The notes under the pieces were generated by a model. That model ran no database searches. It was not told the DNA's origin and saw nothing but the letters and a program-made list of their open reading frames with translations. 48,475 nt of DNA, from positions 201,727 to 250,201 of the forward strand of contig CACSIL010000050.1 in NCBI GenBank assembly GCA_902705825.1. Reading direction: 5' to 3'. The stretch is from Halioglobus japonicus. Its GTDB lineage: Bacteria > Pseudomonadota > Gammaproteobacteria > Pseudomonadales > Halieaceae. The position numbers were made by a program, and so were the translations under genes. Below are positions 17,401 to 24,963 of the stretch, piece after piece (within the stretch, counting starts at the first letter, position 1; every line of letters begins with the position of its first letter).

Positions 17401-18387
17401 ACGCTGAGTGAAATTTCCGGACGCGGTGTGGGCATGGATATCGTGTTGACCGAATTACAGCAGATTGGGGGCGATGTTCAGATCCAGTCCGCGGTCGGCC
17501 TGGGAACAGCATTTGAGATCCGTATTCCCAGTAATGTATCCGTCAATGGCGCGCTGCTGGTGCGCGCGGCCGGGGAGTCCTACGCGATACCGCTCAATGG
17601 TCTGGTCTCGGTTGAACAGGTTCCGGTGGATGAGTTTTTTGCCGCAGTGGAAGAGGGGACAGAACTGTCGGTCGCAGATATTGAGTGTCAGGCCAACTAT
17701 CTGGCAACACTGTGCCAGGGTGTGGCTCTGCCCGATCGCAGTGTCTGGGGAAATACTGTCCCGGTTATTGTGGCGGGTACAGAAGACCGCTACATGGCCA
17801 TCGCAATCGACAGTCTGGAAGAGGCGCTGGAGCTTGTGGTTCGATCACTGGGCTCACAGTTCTCTACGGTCCCGGGTGTCGCCGGTGCGGCTACGACGGC
17901 GGAAGGCGAGGCGATAATTGCACTGGATCTCAACCTGCTGGTGAGTACCGCCGGTTCCGATGGAATTGCACCTGTGGCTGTGAGTCGAACAGAGCCCACC
18001 ACGTTGCTGGCGCTGGTAGTCGATGATTCCAGGACGCAGCGCATGGTGGCGACAAGTCAGCTGGACACTGTCGGTGTCGAAACCGTCACGGCTGAAAACG
18101 GCCTGGTGGCGATAGATTTACTCAATGCGACCCACCGCCTGCCAGACGTTGTACTGCTGGATGTGGAGATGCCGGTCAAGGACGGTATTCAAACGTTGCG
18201 CGAGATCCGCAAATCGCAGCGTTATGGCCACTTACCCGTGATTATGGTCACTTCACGAACCGGCGCAAAACACCGTGCTCTGGCCGGGGAGGCCGGGTGC
18301 AATGGGTATATGGGCAAGCCCTTTAATTTTCCGGAATTGATTCGGCGGATCAACGAGTTAACCGGACACGATTTAAGTCTCTCTTAG
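14407..18387 (+). CDS. chpA: CheA-type hybrid histidine kinase, ChpA C-terminal-like
   Basis: A kinase of about 1326 residues. The first roughly 530 residues are an acidic, Ala/Pro/Glu/Ser-rich and probably disordered stretch. Then comes an Hpt domain with His591 (HTLKG), a dimerisation region, and an ATPase domain with N box (Asn914 in HMVRNALDHGIE), G1 (DDGRGID, 954-960) and G2 (GRGVGMD). A CheW-like regulatory domain and a C-terminal receiver with Asp1252 (LLDVEMP) complete it. All key residues for autophosphorylation and transfer are present. GTG 14407 has GGGGAG seven bases upstream; ATG 14392 is an alternative. Frame and spacing show that it is not a frameshifted continuation of the 812-residue gene. 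Confidence 0.9.
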   Translation: MQTDKNLSDISGQLGAEAEESDQEKSLRWLLDMDLSEPEEKLFTVADDEYLDTGLSAYEAEVAGRPLVRGNASSDDLASYVEEEIVVSSAGAGADIYNRNDAAESVQSARMVRDEFMAVDFSLGRPGEEAKFARHVEEGADILGLAGDDDIGEKFVSLKRVKPVADSSVVRAEGTVKAPLAESPRDEVAGPADAAATMPDSEASTEMAAPVEVAASLASDSAMEPMTPLELASLMAPVSPLEPGAAIESNAPIETVSAPSSVVRSEIRMDAAASDSVPHMDLDTAPPAAPQTVYGASDDLPDAGEFPSVSEYVATLPESMDDDEFDSYLLAGNHLPEGHSDPEDLVVHRDEGAVSVDPSSEVQIDYHEDFGAFGDSEHEPLAVAEAVEEVPSVSVLSAVEPTAAQEVAHTDSAPGEGFGEDIFADEFSDDFAALLSVDGSLASADIDAAFADLSPFQDSRDEICGVGFEDFETADVIEVGAEEAPESVEEELTAAEPASEDSAGIDDARDADTGEEVDLAAFDGTCLDSFVPDYITFNYSTQSNTEIFTDFLDAFIEEGTVEVERLENEVGEWERNVASEPLFASVSRTLHTLKGIAKGVGLQRLGTLVHNFETLLEKMPRPNSGEEQTYFRIVNAWLDAIVRGVEFVVEKRADVASELPVPIGKSASEQAEDTVSPSQDEVVARPQADERPLIEEVRTTAFSALEKKRDQQLADEGAKVLAAQQSVRITSEKLDHLLNLTSQAQQLGVRASQNTTRSKRSSAELQARLSSVRTHIRKIADRALLDVNARPGSSSSDMDALEMDQYSELQEAASILREGVEDLADLVDVVSRQNMQIETLLKQQSSVISGISSSIQGARVVPVSRLMPGLRRIVRTVSTDLGKIVTFKALNEIGALDRDHYARLQVILEHMVRNALDHGIETPDERMAMGKATGGRITIDVRKSGGDYVVRLADDGRGIDPDAIRESAYEKGLDVDVDALSDDEAIRLIFHKGFSTANTLSEISGRGVGMDIVLTELQQIGGDVQIQSAVGLGTAFEIRIPSNVSVNGALLVRAAGESYAIPLNGLVSVEQVPVDEFFAAVEEGTELSVADIECQANYLATLCQGVALPDRSVWGNTVPVIVAGTEDRYMAIAIDSLEEALELVVRSLGSQFSTVPGVAGAATTAEGEAIIALDLNLLVSTAGSDGIAPVAVSRTEPTTLLALVVDDSRTQRMVATSQLDTVGVETVTAENGLVAIDLLNATHRLPDVVLLDVEMPVKDGIQTLREIRKSQRYGHLPVIMVTSRTGAKHRALAGEAGCNGYMGKPFNFPELIRRINELTGHDLSLS

Positions 18388-18396
18388 GAGGTAATG

Positions 18397-18843
18397 ATGC
18401 AGGACAACACAAAACTGTGGTGTGCGCTTATTCCGTGTTCAGGCACTGAAACCTGGGCGGTGCCGCAAAACTGCCTTGCCGAGATCGTGACGTTGCACAC
18501 GGATGCAGAGCAGCCGCCCGAGGAAATTATCTGGCGCGATCGTGCCGTGCCGGTACTGGATATGGGTAGTGAAGATGGCTCTGCGTGGCAGCAACCGAGT
18601 CGGGATGCGGGTCTGGTCGCGGTTTTCCTCGGGCTTAAAGGCGAAGGCTGTGAGTACTGGGGGGTGGCTATCCGGGGGCAGGGATTGAAGGTAGCCCCGC
18701 TGGTGGCAGAAGAAGTGGAGGAAGTGACGGAGGGCGTGCAGGACTACGCCACTGCCGCTTTCATGTTCAATGGTGTGCTGTGCCAGGTGCCGGACCTGGA
18801 CAGCTTTCAGAAGAAAGTCGCCGTCAAACAGATGGTTGCCTGA
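18397..18843 (+). CDS. CheW-like adaptor, ChpC-like
   Basis: A 148-residue protein with the outline of a CheW domain: strand WCALIPCSGTETWAVP, strand AVPVLDM, then WGVAIRGQGLKVAPL and a final FMFNGVLCQVPDL. It lies directly after the kinase, the place of chpC in Pseudomonas, and probably forms an alternative adaptor between receptor and kinase. AGGAGG is five bases before ATG 18397, which I prefer to ATG 18394, where the spacing would be only two. Similarity is weaker than for PilI. Confidence 0.78.
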   Translation: MQDNTKLWCALIPCSGTETWAVPQNCLAEIVTLHTDAEQPPEEIIWRDRAVPVLDMGSEDGSAWQQPSRDAGLVAVFLGLKGEGCEYWGVAIRGQGLKVAPLVAEEVEEVTEGVQDYATAAFMFNGVLCQVPDLDSFQKKVAVKQMVA

Positions 18844-18864
18844 TCAATTTTGGAGACAGAAGCA

Positions 18865-19251
18865 TTGCATTTAGATGAGATAGTAAGCTGGATCGATTCG
18901 GCCTTTGGTGTTGAGTCTCGTGGCTCTGTGCCCGCTGAGGCAGAGGCGCTGAGCAAAATTATGGGGTCCGACGGCTTCAGGCGTTATATGAAAGATCAGG
19001 TCAATCGCCAGATTATTCGTGATTATCTGACCAATGCGGTGGTGCTGGGAGAAATCACAACGGGTGGCCTGGCCGCATTTGCCCCGCAATTGGTCTCCGA
19101 GGAGAGTCGTGCCACTCTGGCGTTGTTCATGCTAATGAGCTCTGTGGAAGAGGCTAAAGACCTGCCGGTAGCCAGTGGTGAGCCGGGCGCGTTTAAGCCG
19201 CTGGAGCCTCTGCCCAAGCCCAGACCGCATATCAAGCTGGTGACCAGCTAA
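18865..19251 (+). CDS. Unknown small protein at the end of the chemosensory cluster
   Basis: A 128-residue soluble protein read from TTG 18865, with GGAG nine bases upstream; TTG 18850 is another possible start. It begins 21 bases after the ChpC-like gene and is the last gene of the array. The body is helical (WIDSAFGV, RQIIRDYLTNAVVLGEI, LALFMLMSSVEEA) and the last 25 residues are a Pro/Lys-rich tail. No family is recognised. Its fixed place with the Chp genes suggests a part in that pathway, but no function can be assigned. Confidence 0.65.
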   Translation: MHLDEIVSWIDSAFGVESRGSVPAEAEALSKIMGSDGFRRYMKDQVNRQIIRDYLTNAVVLGEITTGGLAAFAPQLVSEESRATLALFMLMSSVEEAKDLPVASGEPGAFKPLEPLPKPRPHIKLVTS

Positions 19252-19595
19252 TCTGTCTGGCGGATGCCTGCTGTACCCCCTTTAGCCCCCGATATTCCTG
19301 CATTTTTGTCATCTAAAAATGCGGTTATGGTGTTAAAAAAAGGCACATATATAGAAAAACCCCGTACAAACTGCGAAACATAGTAAAAAAATGACACACA
19401 AATAGCCTTTAATTGAAATAATAAAAAAATATGGCTGTTTGTCTGTTGTGGTCGCATCCCCATCGAACTATAACTTCCCTGTCGCCGCGAATTGTGCAGT
19501 GACCTGGCGCAATCCTGAGGGTGAGTCGAGGCAGAACAGCCCCCCCGAAGTGGACGCCAGCATAATCAAAATAGTCATCAGTGGGGTATGCAGCG
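19252..19595. other. AT-rich intergenic region
   Basis: About 340 bases without a convincing gene, much richer in A/T than its surroundings (runs of A at 19336-19342, 19384-19390 and 19423-19429). It contains a stem GCATTTTT/AAAAATGC with a seven-base loop (19300-19322), not followed by a T run, so it is not a clear terminator. A 115-residue plus-strand frame crosses its end but overlaps the gene at 19596 in another frame and is rejected. Confidence 0.4.
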
Positions 19596-19931
19596 ATGTT
19601 GACAATAACTCCGACGGCGGTACTGGATACGGTTCCGGAAGAAGGCCCGGAAGTTTTCGCAGTTATCGGCGGCAAAAAAGTATTTCTGCCCGCCGACGCC
19701 AGATATGTAATGCAGGATATGCGCGGGCTCTGGTATTACAGCTCCCGCAAGCCGCGTCCCAAAGAAGGGGATTGGACGCCCAATAAGACCAGCATCGCCT
19801 GTCGCACTGAGCGAGGTTACGTGCGGGCTTTGAAGACGGACACAGTGCAGCAGTGGCTGGATACCTGCCAGCGTACTGTGCGCATGGTGAGATCTAACAA
19901 CGGCGGCGAGCGACGTCCCTCCGAAGATTAA
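19596..19931 (+). CDS. Unknown small protein
   Basis: A 111-residue protein from ATG 19596, with GTGGGG about nine bases upstream; GTG 19581 is an alternative. It is basic at the C-terminus and rich in Trp and Tyr in the middle (MRGLWYYSSRKPRPKEGDWTPNK). It has one pair of Cys (SIACRTERG and DTCQRTVR). There is no signal peptide or membrane helix. It has a normal codon pattern but no recognised family, and it stands alone between the AT-rich region and the cation exporter. Confidence 0.6.
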   Translation: MLTITPTAVLDTVPEEGPEVFAVIGGKKVFLPADARYVMQDMRGLWYYSSRKPRPKEGDWTPNKTSIACRTERGYVRALKTDTVQQWLDTCQRTVRMVRSNNGGERRPSED

Positions 19932-20040
19932 ACTCGTCCCTCCCGAATTTGAGTGATGTAGCTGTTCCCGGCTCGCTTGCCGGGCCTGTCATGCATTAGT
20001 TTGTTAGACTGGAGTCATTATCCAGATAGCTAATGCCTTC

Positions 20041-20979
20041 ATGACAAAAACCTCTGCTGAAGTAACGCCGATCTCGCAAACTGAATCTGCCCGCCTGATG
20101 CGTATGGCGACATACGCATCATTCAGTGTCGCCGTTATTCTGGTTTTGGCGAAAACTGTCGCCTGGATGGTGACCGACTCCGTTGTCCTGCTTGCCACGC
20201 TGATCGATTCGACTCTCGATGCGCTGGCCTCGCTGATAAATCTGTTTGCGGTACACCAGGCCGTAATGCCGGCAGACAAAGAGCATCGGTTCGGCCACGG
20301 TAAGGCAGAGGCGCTGGCGGGATTGGGGCAGTCGGCGTTTATCGCCGGTTCTGCCGGCTTTCTTTTGCTGGAATCAGGGCGGCGCCTGCTCAACCCGGTG
20401 CCGCTGGAGTCCTATGGCCCTGGCCTGATAATCATGGTCTTTTCAATTGCCCTGACACTGGCGCTGATGCTCTTTCAGCGCTATGTGATTCGCAGAACCG
20501 ATTCCACTGCTATAAAAGCCGACGCGCTGCACTACAAAACGGATTTCATGGTGAACGGTTCTGTTATCCTGGCGCTGGTGCTCGCGATCGAAGGTTGGCA
20601 GGGGTTTGATGCGCTGTTTGCGATTGGTATCGCGTTGTATATTTTATACAGCTCCTGGGAGATTGTGCGGCAGTCCCTGGATGACCTTATGGATCGCGAG
20701 CTGCCTGATGAGGATCGCGAAGCGATCATACGCATCGCCTTATCCCATGCCAGCGTGCGGGGCCTGCATGAATTGCGGTCGCGCCGCTCTGGTATTTCCA
20801 CGTTCATTCAGCTGCACCTCGAAGTTGATGACAACCTCTCCCTGCTGCAATCCCACCGTATTTCGGACGAGGTGGAGCGCGATCTGCAAAACGCTTATCC
20901 CTCAGCGGAAATCATTATTCACGTTGATCCTGCGTCCATAGTGCCGCTGGAGCCCGCGCCCAAATTTCCTCAAGACTAG
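20041..20979 (+). CDS. Cation diffusion facilitator, FieF/YiiP-like
   Basis: A 312-residue inner-membrane metal/proton antiporter, expected to export Zn, Cd or Fe(II). Six membrane helices span about residues 25-215. The metal site of the DD-HD type is complete: Asp56 and Asp60 in DSTLD, and His164 and Asp168 in HYKTD, equivalent to D45/D49/H153/D157 of YiiP. The HRFGHGKAEALA loop (His82, His86) is also typical. The C-terminal cytoplasmic domain (about 220-300) with the hydrophobic-His pattern IQLHLEVD is present. It stands alone; no metal-responsive operator is evident before it. Confidence 0.93.
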   Translation: MTKTSAEVTPISQTESARLMRMATYASFSVAVILVLAKTVAWMVTDSVVLLATLIDSTLDALASLINLFAVHQAVMPADKEHRFGHGKAEALAGLGQSAFIAGSAGFLLLESGRRLLNPVPLESYGPGLIIMVFSIALTLALMLFQRYVIRRTDSTAIKADALHYKTDFMVNGSVILALVLAIEGWQGFDALFAIGIALYILYSSWEIVRQSLDDLMDRELPDEDREAIIRIALSHASVRGLHELRSRRSGISTFIQLHLEVDDNLSLLQSHRISDEVERDLQNAYPSAEIIIHVDPASIVPLEPAPKFPQD

Positions 20980-21200
20980 CATTCATGCATTCTTTTTCGT
21001 GTGCCTGGTGGCGCCATCAGGGGCGTAATCGGCCGGCGGTGGCACATTTGTGTCGCAGATAGTTGTGTGCTTGAAAAGAGGGGTGTTCAGTAAATATTAC
21101 ATACCAATAACGGCTGGAAATTTCATATAGTTGAAGCACGGCGCGCCTATGGAAGGGCTTTTCGCCCTGGTTCGTTGTCGATAATAAGTGGAGAAAAACC
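20980..21200. other. Intergenic leader of the first TonB receptor
   Basis: About 220 bases. A near-palindrome CCTGGTG/CATCAGG with a GCGC loop (21004-21021) follows the exporter gene but has no T run, so it is only a weak terminator candidate. Further on is an AT-rich part with TTGAA..GTTCA and TTACATACC pieces (about 21072-21104). These recall halves of the operator at 23598 but do not align with it. GGAG eight bases before ATG 21201 is the ribosome-binding site. Confidence 0.3.
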
Positions 21201-23492
21201 ATGTCACATAATATTACCCGTAAATCATTATCCCTTGCTGTGATGCTGGCATCTGGCCTGGTATCGAACAGTTCTCTGGCGCAGTTGGAAGAAGTCATCG
21301 TCACCGCACAAAAGCGCGCCGAATCGCTACAGGACACGCCGATAGCGATCAGCGCTTACACCAGTGAAGATATTCAGGCGATGGGGCTGATTGACGCCAA
21401 GGATATCGGCGCGGCGTCGCCCTATCTGCAGATGCCGGCCTACCCTAATGCGACCAACAACCTGGCGCTTTTTATACGCGGTATCGGTAATGCGGATTCC
21501 ATCGTGCTCACTAAAGATCCCACGGTTGGGCTGTATTACGACGGGGTGTATGCCGCGCGCTCAACCGGTTTGTTGTCCGACCTGTCTGACTTGGAGCGGG
21601 TGGAGATTTTGCGCGGGCCGCAAGGCACTCTGTACGGTCGCAACACCATGGCCGGTGCAATCAATTTTATTAATGCCAAGCCCACCGGTGAGTTGGGGTT
21701 CAAGCAGACCCTGAGTGTGGGTAACTACGATAGCTGGCGCTCTGTAAGCCATTTGAATCTGCCGGAAGTATCGGGGTTCATGGCCAAACTGACGGCGGCT
21801 TTCTCTGATCGCGACGGCTGGGTGGAGAACGAGGGCGCGAATCAGGTGCCCGGTTACGATTACACGGATTATTACAAAAAGGAGACGGAAGGCTATCGCG
21901 CTGCACTGCGCTTTGACGGTATCGATAAACTGCTGGTGGACTACAGCTATGACTACTCGGATATAACGTCCTCGCCGCCTTATTTTCAATACAGTGGGCC
22001 CACCGGTGGCACCACGCTGTCAGGTGCTCCAATTACCAACAGTTTTTCAGACCGGTTGAAGAACACGCGCTCACCCACCGGCGGCGCCCAGACAGCCTAT
22101 TATCTGCCGGACTCCAAAACGAAAGTGAACGGGCACAACCTCACTGTCAGCTATGAGCTCAACGATAACCTGACGCTGAAGTCGATTACAGGGTATCGGG
22201 ATTTCGATGATGAAATCTCACAGAATTTCGCCCAGTCCTTCGGTAGTGCAGGTTCTTTGGAGGTATACACAAAGACAAAACAGGATCAGTGGTCGCAGGA
22301 ATTGCAGTTGCTGGGTAACGCTGAGCGCCTTGAGTATGTCGGCGGGCTCTACTACTTCAATGAGAATGGTGACCAGAAGGAGCGCCAATACCTCGATCGC
22401 GCCAGTGTCGATCAGATGGGCATTTATGCGTTTGATTTTATCACCATGATGCCTTGCTCAGATGGCACTAAGCCAGGGCCGATCTGTACGGATTTTGCCA
22501 ACGCAGCGCCCTACTATCTGGGTGAGTACAAAGTCAGTACGGATGTCGAATCCTGGGCGGCTTATGGCCAGGCGACTTACACACCGAATATTCTTGCAGA
22601 CAAACTGGACCTGACGTTGGGGCTGCGCTATACCGATGATCAGCGCGAGGCCAGTCGCACTAACGACGGGTGGTATGCGAACTCCTTTGCGCCCGGGCGC
22701 ACAGACTCCAGCAAGGACCGGTTTGACTACACTGCCATCGCAGATTACCGCTGGACGGACGAGTTTTCGACGTACGCCAAGGTGTCCACCGGGTTTCGCT
22801 CCGGGGGCTCCAGTCGTAATGGCGCGGATTTCAACAAACCCTTTGACAGTGAAGACCTGACATCCGGTGAATTGGGCTGGAAATCGGAGTGGATGGATCA
22901 GCGAGTGCGATTCAATGGGGCCGCGTACTATATGCGTATCAACGATATTATTCTGGATTACCTACCTGATCCTGTAGGCAGCCCCCAGTTGGTGGAGTCC
23001 TTTAATTCGGGTGATGCGGATGTGTACGGTGTGGAAATTGATCTGCAGGCTGCAGTCACCGACCAGTTCATGGTGGGTCTGAACTACTCCTACCTCGATT
23101 ACGACTTCAGCAATGTCGATTTCCCGGATGGTACTGACCACACCGATACCACGGAACTGGTTTGGGCGCCAAAGAATGCGTATGCCATTACCGCAGATTA
23201 TGATCTGCCCGTCAGTATCGGGCTGGTTCGCTTTCATCTCGACTACTCCTGGCAGGACGATCAGTTTGCGTTGGCCAATACCGAGTTCGGAAAAGTTGAA
23301 GTGGAAAGCTATGGCTTGCTCAATGCGCGTATCAGTCTTGCCGATGTCGAAATGGGTGGCCATAACTGGCAGTTCGCCGTGTGGGGTAAGAATATTACCG
23401 ACGAGGACACCGCCAACTATCTGATCGGGGCGACGGCCACTACCTATCTCGCGCCGGCGATGTGGGGCGGTGAGGTGATTTTCGAGTTCTGA
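21201..23492 (+). CDS. TonB-dependent outer-membrane receptor
   Basis: A 763-residue outer-membrane importer. A signal peptide (about residues 1-27, ending SSLA) is followed by a TonB box EEVIVTAQKR, then a plug domain with the LYGRNTMAGAINFI motif. The 22-strand barrel has alternating aromatic residues and ends in Phe (VIFEF). It belongs to the broad group of receptors found beside catabolic genes, so an organic substrate is more likely than a siderophore, though this is inference. It is followed by a strong terminator, so it is transcribed separately from the dehydrogenase operon downstream. Confidence 0.93.
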   Translation: MSHNITRKSLSLAVMLASGLVSNSSLAQLEEVIVTAQKRAESLQDTPIAISAYTSEDIQAMGLIDAKDIGAASPYLQMPAYPNATNNLALFIRGIGNADSIVLTKDPTVGLYYDGVYAARSTGLLSDLSDLERVEILRGPQGTLYGRNTMAGAINFINAKPTGELGFKQTLSVGNYDSWRSVSHLNLPEVSGFMAKLTAAFSDRDGWVENEGANQVPGYDYTDYYKKETEGYRAALRFDGIDKLLVDYSYDYSDITSSPPYFQYSGPTGGTTLSGAPITNSFSDRLKNTRSPTGGAQTAYYLPDSKTKVNGHNLTVSYELNDNLTLKSITGYRDFDDEISQNFAQSFGSAGSLEVYTKTKQDQWSQELQLLGNAERLEYVGGLYYFNENGDQKERQYLDRASVDQMGIYAFDFITMMPCSDGTKPGPICTDFANAAPYYLGEYKVSTDVESWAAYGQATYTPNILADKLDLTLGLRYTDDQREASRTNDGWYANSFAPGRTDSSKDRFDYTAIADYRWTDEFSTYAKVSTGFRSGGSSRNGADFNKPFDSEDLTSGELGWKSEWMDQRVRFNGAAYYMRINDIILDYLPDPVGSPQLVESFNSGDADVYGVEIDLQAAVTDQFMVGLNYSYLDYDFSNVDFPDGTDHTDTTELVWAPKNAYAITADYDLPVSIGLVRFHLDYSWQDDQFALANTEFGKVEVESYGLLNARISLADVEMGGHNWQFAVWGKNITDEDTANYLIGATATTYLAPAMWGGEVIFEF

Positions 23493-23530
23493 TCCAGGCA
23501 TAAACGCGCGTCGCGCAAAACGTGTACTAA

Positions 23531-23559
23531 GGGGCTGCCATTGGCAGCCCCTTTTTTAT
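23531..23559 (+). terminator. Rho-independent terminator after the TonB receptor gene
   Basis: A perfect nine-base-pair stem GGGGCTGCC/GGCAGCCCC with an ATT loop is followed directly by TTTTTTATTT. It is about 40 bases after the receptor stop codon and separates it from the operator-controlled dehydrogenase operon. Confidence 0.9.
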
Positions 23560-23597
23560 TTGGGGGTGGTATTGCGGTGCCGTTGAAACGCTAAAGA

Positions 23598-23633
23598 TAC
23601 TTGAACGCACTTAAAACATACTGTATGTTCAAA
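23598..23633 (+). promoter_or_regulatory. Shared promoter/operator element, copy 1
   Basis: A 36-base element that agrees at 33 of 36 positions with one at 31874-31909. It contains a possible -35 TTGAAC (23601-23606), a 17-base spacer and a possible -10 TATGTT (23624-23629). Over the -10 lies the palindrome ACATACTGTATGT (23616-23628), and TTGAAC/GTTCAA form a wider inverted repeat. The flanks of the two copies do not match, so the conservation points to protein binding. The layout suits a TetR-type repressor; the TetR gene at 41003 is the nearest candidate. Confidence 0.65.
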
Positions 23634-23754
23634 TCCAGTTTTTGGGTTGGGCTCGTGCATGCGTGTTCACCCGTGGTGTCTATACTGAAGCAGTATTCTA
23701 CCGGCGGTTTCATAGCCGCTCGGCAGTCGTCCAACTGATATATGAGGTAAACCC

Positions 23755-24936
23755 GTGAGCGACCTTGAACAATTCCGCCAGGATACTCGAGCCTGGTTGG
23801 AAGAAAATTGCCCCGATTCGATGCGTGTGCCGGCCAAAGGGTTTGAAGACCTTTACAACGGCGGCCGCAATCCTGAAATCGACCACCCGGATCAAAAACT
23901 CTGGTGTGACCGCATGGCTGAGCGCGGTTGGACTGTTCCGCACTGGCCAAAAGCCTATGGCGGCGGTGGTCTGAACACTGAGGAGGTAAAGATACTCTCC
24001 CAGGAAATGTCCAGAATAGGTGCCAGAAGGGCGCTGGACAGCTTCGGCATCTCAATGTTGGGGCCGGCGCTGTTGCACTTCGGCAACGAGGAGCAGAAGC
24101 TGGAACATCTGCCGAAAATAGCGCGCGGAGAAATTCGCTGGTGCCAGGGCTATTCAGAGCCCAATGCGGGTTCCGACCTTGCGAGCCTGGCGACCAAAGC
24201 GGAAGACAAGGGCGATCACTTTGTCATCAATGGCCAGAAAATCTGGACATCCTATGCGGATAAATCCGACTGGATTTTTTGTCTTGTGCGTACCGACAAC
24301 TCCGGCAGCAAGCATGAAGGCATCAGCTTTGTGCTGTTTGATATGGATCAGCCCGGCGTCACGGCGCGTCCCATCAAGCTTATCAGCGGCAGCTCACCTT
24401 TCTGTGAGACTTTTTTCGACAACGCCATCGCGGACAAGAAAAACCTTGTCGGCGAGGCAGGCAACGGCTGGACCATTGCCAAATACCTGCTGACGCATGA
24501 GCGCGAGATGATCTCGGGTTTCGGCGCGGCGCCCAAAAAGTCGGTAGGGCAGGTGGCTCTGGAGGCGATCGGTGCCGATGAATCCGGCCGTCTGGCAAAT
24601 TCAGCGCTGCGTCAGAACATCGCGCAATACCAGCTCGATACGCTGGTATTTGCCGCGACAATGGCGCGGGTGGGTGACGAAGCCAAGGCGGGGCAGGGGC
24701 TGGGCGCGGCTTCTTCCATCTTCAAATACTATGGAACGGAGCTGAACAAGCGGCGCAATGAGCTCAACCTGGCAGTGAGTGGCGAGCAGGCGCTGGGCTG
24801 GGAAGGCGAGGTGTATCGCGATGGTACGCTCAGTCGCGACTGGCTGCGCTCCAAGGGTAACTCTATCGAGGGCGGTACCACTGAGGTGCAGCTGAACATT
24901 ATTGCCAAGCGAGTGCTTGGACTTCCAGACGCGTAG
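23755..24936 (+). CDS. Acyl-CoA dehydrogenase, catalytic subunit of a probable heteromer
   Basis: A 393-residue FAD-dependent acyl-CoA dehydrogenase making a 2,3-enoyl-CoA. The N-terminal helical domain, the middle strand domain with YSEPNAGSDLASL (substrate/FAD contact), and a C-terminal helical domain are complete. The catalytic base is Glu372 in SIEGGTTEVQ, followed by NIIAKRVLGLP, a pattern typical of the large subunits of pimeloyl-CoA dehydrogenase (PimC-like) and of mycobacterial sterol-side-chain FadE pairs. GTG 23755 has GAGGTAA upstream. The next gene is a second dehydrogenase that lacks the Glu, so an alpha2-beta2 enzyme is likely. Confidence 0.9.
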   Translation: MSDLEQFRQDTRAWLEENCPDSMRVPAKGFEDLYNGGRNPEIDHPDQKLWCDRMAERGWTVPHWPKAYGGGGLNTEEVKILSQEMSRIGARRALDSFGISMLGPALLHFGNEEQKLEHLPKIARGEIRWCQGYSEPNAGSDLASLATKAEDKGDHFVINGQKIWTSYADKSDWIFCLVRTDNSGSKHEGISFVLFDMDQPGVTARPIKLISGSSPFCETFFDNAIADKKNLVGEAGNGWTIAKYLLTHEREMISGFGAAPKKSVGQVALEAIGADESGRLANSALRQNIAQYQLDTLVFAATMARVGDEAKAGQGLGAASSIFKYYGTELNKRRNELNLAVSGEQALGWEGEVYRDGTLSRDWLRSKGNSIEGGTTEVQLNIIAKRVLGLPDA

Positions 24937-24963
24937 CGCAGAACTGACGAAGGGTAACGAACC

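Noticed and set aside
19439..19786. A 115-residue plus-strand frame
   Set aside because: Overlaps the better supported gene at 19596 in another frame and starts in the AT-rich spacer with poor codon usage.
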